Shown here: positions 59,708-64,000 of the stretch, piece by piece | Position numbering within the stretch: the first letter of the stretch is position 1 | Layout: the number at the start of each line of letters is the position of its first letter | Source of the DNA: Oscillospiraceae bacterium | GTDB lineage: Bacteria > Bacillota > Clostridia > Oscillospirales > Oscillospiraceae | Assembly (NCBI GenBank): GCA_017622995.1 | Contig: JAGAQA010000053.1 | Coordinates: 1 to 64,000 of the forward strand | Direction: 5' to 3' | Length of the DNA stretch: 64,000 bases | The notes under the pieces: model-generated | Told to the model about the DNA's origin: nothing | Seen by the model: the letters and a program-made list of their open reading frames with translations, nothing else | The model's database searches: none | Translations under genes and position numbers: made by a program

Positions 59708-60328
59708 ATGAGCTACTATACCGAAGAAACCAGAAAGATGGCCCGGGAGCTGGCAGAAGCCTGCCATGAGGCTTTCGGCATGATCCAGACCGGCACCGGC
59801 GGAAACGTCAGCGCCCGGATCCCCGGCGAGAACCTGATGCTGGTCAAGGCCAGCGGCGGCTCCCTGGGCAGCGCTACCGAGGAGAGCTTCCTGGTCTGCG
59901 ACTTTGAGGGCAATCTGGTGGAAGGCACCGGCAAGCCCACCCGTGAGGCATTCCTCCACGGCTACATCTACAAGGTCCGGCCCGATGTAAACGCCGTAGT
60001 CCACTGCCATTCTCCCTACGCTGTGGCTTGGAGCTCCACCAAGACCGCCCTTCCTTGCTGCACCTATCATTCCGCCATGAAGATGGGCAAGGAGCTGCCC
60101 ACGCTGGATGTCCATGCAGCTATGGTTCGGGAGCAGGATCTGCCCATTGTCAAGGAAATGCTGGATGCTAACCCCAGCCTGGAAGGCTTCCTGCTGGCCA
60201 ATCACGGCGCCGTCGCCATGGGAAAGAAGCCCATGGCCGCGGAATACTGTGCGGAGCTCATTGAGGAAACCGCTCAGATTGCCGTTCTGCGCAAGCAGCT
60301 GGGCACCCTGGCACCTCTTGATTTTTAA
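59708..60328 (+). CDS. Class II aldolase/adducin family protein
   Basis: The 206-residue protein has the family motifs TGTGGNVSARIPG, LVKASGGSLGS, the metal His pair in VHCHSPYAVAW and NHGAVAMGKKP. Relatives include fuculose- and ribulose-phosphate aldolases/epimerases and the OtnC decarboxylase of tetronate pathways. It starts 15 bases after the UPF0261 gene with GGAGG. In this operon it probably cleaves or decarboxylates a phosphorylated or keto acid sugar. Confidence 0.88.
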   Translation: MSYYTEETRKMARELAEACHEAFGMIQTGTGGNVSARIPGENLMLVKASGGSLGSATEESFLVCDFEGNLVEGTGKPTREAFLHGYIYKVRPDVNAVVHCHSPYAVAWSSTKTALPCCTYHSAMKMGKELPTLDVHAAMVREQDLPIVKEMLDANPSLEGFLLANHGAVAMGKKPMAAEYCAELIEETAQIAVLRKQLGTLAPLDF

Positions 60329-60344
60329 GGGCTGATTGTATATA

Positions 60345-60374
60345 ATAGTATCCGGGGTACGCCCCGGATACTAT
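60345..60374. terminator. Hairpin between aldolase and gntR genes
   Basis: ATAGTATCCGGGG (60345-60357), a TACG loop and CCCCGGATACTAT (60362-60374) form a perfect 13-bp stem. No T run follows, so it may stabilise the upstream message or lower gntR expression. Confidence 0.6.
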
Positions 60375-60397
60375 ATATGTAGAAAGTTTGGGAGATT

Positions 60398-61114
60398 ATG
60401 GCTGAAGATCAATTGTCAGAAGAATCGGCACTGGAATCCACCACCGAAAAAACTGCGGATCAGGTGCTGGACATGATCATGGATTATGTGGCCGATGGTA
60501 CCATTCAGATGGGAGACCGATTGAACACAGCCAAGCTGGCCAAAATGATGGGCACCAGCCGGATGCCGGTGCGGGAGGCCCTCAGCGTTCTGGTGCAGAA
60601 ACGCCTGGCCTACAACGTGAAGAATGCGGGAATGCGCATGGTGGAGCTCAGTGATGACGAATTTGTGGAGATCTACCGGATTCGTCAGCTGCTGGAGCCG
60701 GAGGCTGCCTACCTGGCCTGCAAAAATGCCACACCGGAGGACATCGCAAACCTGGAACAGCTGTTCGCGGAGCATGAGGCCGCTGTGGCGGCAGACCCTG
60801 TAAGCCCCAAGCTGGTGCACAAGTGCAATCGGGCATTCCATTTCGGAATCTACCGGGCGGCCCACCGGGAGCACCTGACTGGTGTGATCGGCGACCTGTG
60901 GGATCAGCTGTCCTTTGCCAAGCTCCTGTACGGAGAGGCGCTGCTCAACAACCCGGAAAACCGTGTGGCTTTGGTGAAAGAGCACCGCTACTACCTGGAC
61001 TGCGTCAAAAACGGCTGGGCAGGGGATATGCGTGCCGCCGTGTACAATTGTATTGAAGAAAAAATCAGAAAATACGCTTCCCATGATGACAGCCGCCTGA
61101 AGAGCTACTTCTGA
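60398..61114 (+). CDS. GntR regulator, FadR/FCD subfamily
   Basis: The 238-residue protein has an N-terminal winged helix (VLDMIMDYVADGTIQMGDRL, LAKMMGTSRMPVREALSVLV, NVKNAGMRMVEL) and an FCD domain (EIYRIRQLLEPEAAYLACKN, HFGIYRAAHREHL, LVKEHRYYLDCVKNG) whose Asp/His residues usually bind a metal and an organic-acid effector. It is predicted to bind the ATTGGATCCAAT palindromes at the head of the operon and release them with the acid sugar or an intermediate. Confidence 0.92.
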   Translation: MAEDQLSEESALESTTEKTADQVLDMIMDYVADGTIQMGDRLNTAKLAKMMGTSRMPVREALSVLVQKRLAYNVKNAGMRMVELSDDEFVEIYRIRQLLEPEAAYLACKNATPEDIANLEQLFAEHEAAVAADPVSPKLVHKCNRAFHFGIYRAAHREHLTGVIGDLWDQLSFAKLLYGEALLNNPENRVALVKEHRYYLDCVKNGWAGDMRAAVYNCIEEKIRKYASHDDSRLKSYF

Positions 61115-61166
61115 GGGAAAGCGAACACAGTGCCGAAGCAATATCGGCGGAAAAGGAGAGAAACTT

Positions 61167-61604
61167 ATGAAAATCGCCATGGGCTGTGACCCCAACGCAA
61201 CGGGTTTCATGAATGAATGCGCTGAATTTGTCCGGGGCCTGGGCCACGAGGTAACCCTGTTCCCCAGTGAGGATCCCATCTACGCCCGGGTAGCCATTGC
61301 CGTGGGTGAGGCGGTCGCCGCCAAGCAGTATGACCGGGGCATCCTGTTCTGCGGCACCGGCATCGGTGTGATGCTGGCTGCCAACAAGGTCAAGGGCGTT
61401 CTGGCTGCCAATGTGCTGAATGTTTATTCCGCCAAGCGCGCCTGCCTGAGCAACAACTGCAATGTCATCACTCTGGGCAGCCAGGTTACCGGCAATATGC
61501 TGGCCAAGGAACTGATCGCCGCCTATCTGGACTGCACCTATGTTTACAACGAGCGCTCCGGCAAGAAGGTGGATGCCATTCTCGAGTACGAGAACCAGCA
61601 CTGA
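61167..61604 (+). CDS. RpiB/LacAB-family isomerase, divergent paralogue
   Basis: The 145-residue protein begins MKIAMGCDPNATGFMNECAE. The catalytic Cys and loop are kept (FCGTGIGVMLAANKVKG). The Asp-His of classical RpiB is replaced (GCDPN), the His in RLHNDTN is replaced by CLSNNCNVI, and the ARHQRR phosphate site is missing (NERSGKK). It therefore probably does not act on ribose 5-phosphate. EryI of erythritol catabolism is an RpiB homologue that makes erythrose 4-phosphate from erythrulose 4-phosphate, and the same role is plausible here beside a TIM paralogue and transketolase. Confidence 0.88.
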   Translation: MKIAMGCDPNATGFMNECAEFVRGLGHEVTLFPSEDPIYARVAIAVGEAVAAKQYDRGILFCGTGIGVMLAANKVKGVLAANVLNVYSAKRACLSNNCNVITLGSQVTGNMLAKELIAAYLDCTYVYNERSGKKVDAILEYENQH

Positions 61605-61620
61605 TCAAGGGGGATCACCC

Positions 61621-62412
61621 ATGAAGAAGCTGTATTTCGGCACCAACCTGAAGATGTATAAAAACATCGCGGATACCGTTTCCTACCTTCAGAAGCTGGT
61701 GGAAAACACCAAAGACATCAGCCGGGAAGAGATCGAACTGTTTGTCATCCCTTCCTTCACCACCCTGCAGAGCGCCACGGAAAAGGTGGACAGAGCCTAT
61801 GTAAAGCTGGGCGCCCAGAATATGTGCTGGGAGGAGCAGGGCCAGTTCACCGGTGAAATCAGCCCCCTGATGCTGGGGGAGCTGGGGCTGGATCTGGTGA
61901 TGATCGGTCATTCCGAGCGCCGCCATGTATTCGGCGAGACCGACTACGAGGAAAACAAAAAGGTGCTGTGCGCCCTGAATCACGGCTTCACCACCCTGCT
62001 GTGCATCGGTGAAACCGACCAGGAAAAAGAATACGGCATCAGCAACGAGGTTCTGCGGACCCAGTTGATTGCCGGCTTCCACGGAGTCACCCCGGAAATG
62101 GCCGGAAAGCTTTGGGTGGCTTATGAGCCTGTCTGGGCCATCGGCGTCAACGGCAAGCCCGCCTCTGTGGAGTACGCGGAAGAGAAGCATCAGGTCATCA
62201 AGCAGTGCCTGGTGGAGCTGTTCGGTGAGGAAGTGGGTCTGTCCATCCCCGTTCTGTACGGCGGCAGCGTAAACCCCGGCAACGCCAACCAGCTCATTGC
62301 CCAGCCCTCCATTGACGGCCTGTTTACCGGCCGCAGCGCATGGCAGGCGGATGCTTTTGATAAGCTCATCCGGGATGCCATGGCTTCTGCCGCTGCCTGC
62401 GGAAAGCACTGA
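61621..62412 (+). CDS. Triosephosphate-isomerase-family paralogue
   Basis: The 263-residue protein begins MKKLYFGTNLKMYKNIADTV; the usual NWKMN reads NLKMYK. The catalytic Lys (LKMYK), His (IGHSERRHVFGE) and Glu (AYEPVWAIG) are all present, as is the phosphate loop VLYGGSVNPGNA. It is probably an isomerase of a related phosphosugar rather than the glycolytic TIM. EryH, a TIM homologue, isomerises erythrulose 1-phosphate. The start at 61621 is 17 bases after the RpiB-like stop, with GGGGGA upstream. Confidence 0.9.
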   Translation: MKKLYFGTNLKMYKNIADTVSYLQKLVENTKDISREEIELFVIPSFTTLQSATEKVDRAYVKLGAQNMCWEEQGQFTGEISPLMLGELGLDLVMIGHSERRHVFGETDYEENKKVLCALNHGFTTLLCIGETDQEKEYGISNEVLRTQLIAGFHGVTPEMAGKLWVAYEPVWAIGVNGKPASVEYAEEKHQVIKQCLVELFGEEVGLSIPVLYGGSVNPGNANQLIAQPSIDGLFTGRSAWQADAFDKLIRDAMASAAACGKH

Positions 62413-62459
62413 GAAGAATCTGTGACCGCTGGGATTTGGCCTGTCTTCAGGGGCCTTTC

Positions 62460-62538
62460 GGGAAGCTCTGAATCAACCGTCTGCGGCTGGGCCGGAAGCT
62501 TCTGCCGCCGGTGACCGCCGGTTTCACCAGAGCTTCCC
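62460..62538. repeat. Short inverted-repeat element, GGGAAGCTCTGA ends
   Basis: GGGAAGCTCTGA (62460-62471) and CCAGAGCTTCCC (62527-62538) are inverse copies with one mismatch. The first 20 bases resemble the element at 37603. It separates the TIM and transketolase genes, in a 215-base gap with no gene. Confidence 0.6.
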
Positions 62539-62627
62539 CCGAAAACGCATTGTTGTGGAATTCTGTAAGGCGGCCCCTTTGGGTATCCTTACGGTTGCCA
62601 ATATAAAAGAAGGGTGTGTAATACATT

Positions 62628-63479
62628 ATGACCTCAGAAGAAAGAAAGCAGCTGCAGCTTGAGGCCGTGAAGGTGCGGGAGGGCATCCTCACCGCTACCC
62701 ACGGCGCCAAGTCTGGCCACCCCGGCGGAAGCCTCTCCGCTGCGGATATGTTTACCTATCTGTATTTCAAGGAAATGCGTCTGGACCCCAAGAACCCCAG
62801 ATGGGAGGATCGGGACCGTTTTGTGCTGTCCAAGGGCCACACCGCTCCCGGCCTGTACAGCGCCCTGGCAAACCGGGGCTTCTTCCCGGTGGAGGATCTG
62901 CCCACGCTGCGGCACATTGATTCCTACCTCCAGGGCCATCCCAACATGAACACCGTTCCCGGTGTGGATATGTCCACCGGCTCTCTGGGCCAGGGCCTGT
63001 CCGCCGCTGCCGGTATGGCAAAGGGCGCCAAGTTCCTGAACAAGGACGTGAATGTCTACTCCATCGTGGGTGACGGCGAGCTGGCCGAGGGCCAGATCTG
63101 GGAGGCCACCATGTTTGCCGCCCACTATCACCTGGACAACCTGTGCATCATCGTTGACCTGAACGGCCTGCAGATCGACGGCCGCACCTGCGATGTTATG
63201 AACACCGCTCCCGTGGACAAGAAGTTTGAGGCCTTCGGCTGCGATGTGGTTACCATTGACGGCCACTGCTTCGACGATATTGAAAAGGCAATGGAAAAAT
63301 TCCATGCCAACCACGGCACCGGCAAGCCCACTGCCGTCCTGATGACCACCGTCAAGGGCAAGGGCATTTCCTACATGGAAAATCAGGCCGGCTGGCACGG
63401 CAAGGCACCCAATGACGATGAGTACGCGCAGGCAATGGCGGAACTGTCCGCTGCACGCAGCGCGATTGAGGAGGGCTAA
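62628..63479 (+). CDS. Transketolase, N-terminal (TPP-binding) subunit
   Basis: The 283-residue protein carries the TPP and metal motif GDGELAEGQIWEA through DLNGLQIDG, the His motifs KSGHPGGSLSAADM and SKGHTAPGLYSAL, and STGSLGQGLSAAAGMAKG. Split transketolases are encoded as two genes in many Clostridia. It transfers two-carbon units and can use erythrose 4-phosphate as acceptor. The partner subunit follows after 3 bases. No consensus ribosome binding site is obvious. Confidence 0.95.
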   Translation: MTSEERKQLQLEAVKVREGILTATHGAKSGHPGGSLSAADMFTYLYFKEMRLDPKNPRWEDRDRFVLSKGHTAPGLYSALANRGFFPVEDLPTLRHIDSYLQGHPNMNTVPGVDMSTGSLGQGLSAAAGMAKGAKFLNKDVNVYSIVGDGELAEGQIWEATMFAAHYHLDNLCIIVDLNGLQIDGRTCDVMNTAPVDKKFEAFGCDVVTIDGHCFDDIEKAMEKFHANHGTGKPTAVLMTTVKGKGISYMENQAGWHGKAPNDDEYAQAMAELSAARSAIEEG

Positions 63480-63482
63480 ATC

Positions 63483-64000
63483 ATGGCAGACGTAAAGAAA
63501 ATCGCAACCCGTGACAGCTACGGCAACGCGCTGAAGGAGCTGGGCGACGAGTTTGACAACGTGGTTGTTCTGGACGCCGACCTGGCCGGTGCCACCAAGA
63601 CCGGTACCTTCAAGAAGGCCCACCCCGACCGCTTCTTTGACTGCGGCATTCAGGAAGCCAACATGGTAAACGTGGCAGCCGGTCTGTCCACCATGGGCGT
63701 GGTTCCCTTCGCCGCTACCTTTGCCATGTTTGCCGCGGGCCGTGCCTACGAGCAGATCCGCAACACCATCGGCTATCCCCACCTGAATGTGAAGATCGGC
63801 GCTACCCACGGCGGTATCTCCGTGGGCGAAGACGGTGCGTCCCATCAGTGCTGCGAGGATTTCGCCCTGATGCGCACCATCCCCGGCATGACCGTTATGT
63901 GCCCCGCTGATGATGTGGAAGCCCGGGCGATGGTCAAAGCAGCCTACAAGATGGAGGGCCCCTGCTATATGCGCTTTGGCCGGGCTGCTACCCCCGTGTT
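63483..64000 (+). CDS. Transketolase, C-terminal subunit (cut by window end)
   Basis: The open frame from ATG at 63483 runs off the window after about 172 residues. It begins MADVKKIATRDSYGNALKEL and contains VVVLDADLAGATKTGTFKKA, DCGIQEANMVNVAAGLS with the catalytic Glu, and ATHGGISVGEDGASHQ. This is the pyrimidine-binding subunit that pairs with the upstream gene. It is one of the highly expressed-looking genes by codon choice. Confidence 0.93.
   Translation, partial: MADVKKIATRDSYGNALKELGDEFDNVVVLDADLAGATKTGTFKKAHPDRFFDCGIQEANMVNVAAGLSTMGVVPFAATFAMFAAGRAYEQIRNTIGYPHLNVKIGATHGGISVGEDGASHQCCEDFALMRTIPGMTVMCPADDVEARAMVKAAYKMEGPCYMRFGRAATPV

Noticed and set aside
61621..62412. The glycolytic triosephosphate isomerase
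   Set aside because: It is a divergent copy in a regulated catabolic operon with no other glycolytic genes. The family and catalytic residues fit, but its role as the housekeeping enzyme is unlikely.
1..64000. tRNA and rRNA genes
   Set aside because: No cloverleaf-like or rRNA-like segments were recognised in the intergenic regions on reading either strand; a covariance search was not possible.

Overview
The window looks like the chromosome of a GC-rich, Gram-positive, spore-forming gut Clostridium of the Oscillospiraceae/Ruminococcaceae type. This rests on yabP-yabQ-divIC, nrdR, ECF cobalt transport, split transketolase, YesL/GH3/GH94 sugar clusters, a TnpV-bearing mobilizable island and several families of short palindromic intergenic repeats. 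The lineage is inferred from gene content only. No tRNA, rRNA or CRISPR array was seen.

Layout. (1) 1-1640: two broken genes, a solute-binding lipoprotein and a hybrid histidine kinase, both with internal material missing. (2) 1686-14306: mostly minus-strand housekeeping genes: DUF5684, upp, tsaB-tsaE, prfA-rlmA, a polysaccharide deacetylase, an O-antigen-ligase-like protein, rpiB, an SDR, an S1 protein, divIC-yabQ-yabP, degV and nrdR. MITE-like repeats lie between them. (3) 14638-25109: a tetrapyrrole/cobalamin block. cbiMQO (cobalt uptake) is followed by a B12 riboswitch and then a tightly overlapping run: cbiK-cbiL fusion, hemA-sirC fusion, hemC, cobA-hemD fusion, hemB and hemL. Together these carry glutamyl-tRNA to ALA, uroporphyrinogen III, precorrin-2, cobalt-factor II and cobalt-factor III. 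(4) About 25250-34150: an integrated mobilizable element with integrase, repressor, excisionase, a hairpin-rich candidate oriT, MobA/MobL relaxase, an AT-rich cargo of secreted and membrane proteins, and TnpV. (5) 34523-36390: an autoregulated YtrA-type GntR/ABC operon.

(6) 36513-55724: beta-glucan oligosaccharide use. It has a LacI regulator divergent from a GH94 phosphorylase, a second LacI regulator with the same operator motif, an ABC importer (binding protein, two permeases), YesL, a GH3, an MgtC protein and a domain-permuted GH3. Embedded at 40588-45140 is a four-gene unit: amino-acid adenylating ligase, group III PLP decarboxylase, acyl carrier protein and MBOAT acyltransferase. It resembles a dlt operon with a decarboxylase in the middle and is the best candidate for an undescribed system: an amino acid loaded on a carrier protein, decarboxylated there, and exported onto a cell-surface glycan.

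(7) 55900-64000: a probable acid-sugar catabolic operon. Its promoter carries four copies of one perfect 12-bp palindrome. It encodes a KdgT-type permease, an MBL-fold putative lactonase, a UPF0261/Tm-1-like protein, a class II aldolase, an FCD-type GntR regulator, a divergent RpiB paralogue, a divergent triosephosphate isomerase paralogue and a split transketolase cut by the window end. The isomerase pair next to transketolase suggests that tetrulose phosphates are converted to erythrose 4-phosphate.

Most start sites were moved to the first Met (or GTG) preceded by a good ribosome binding site. Functions come from recognisable motifs, not database searches.
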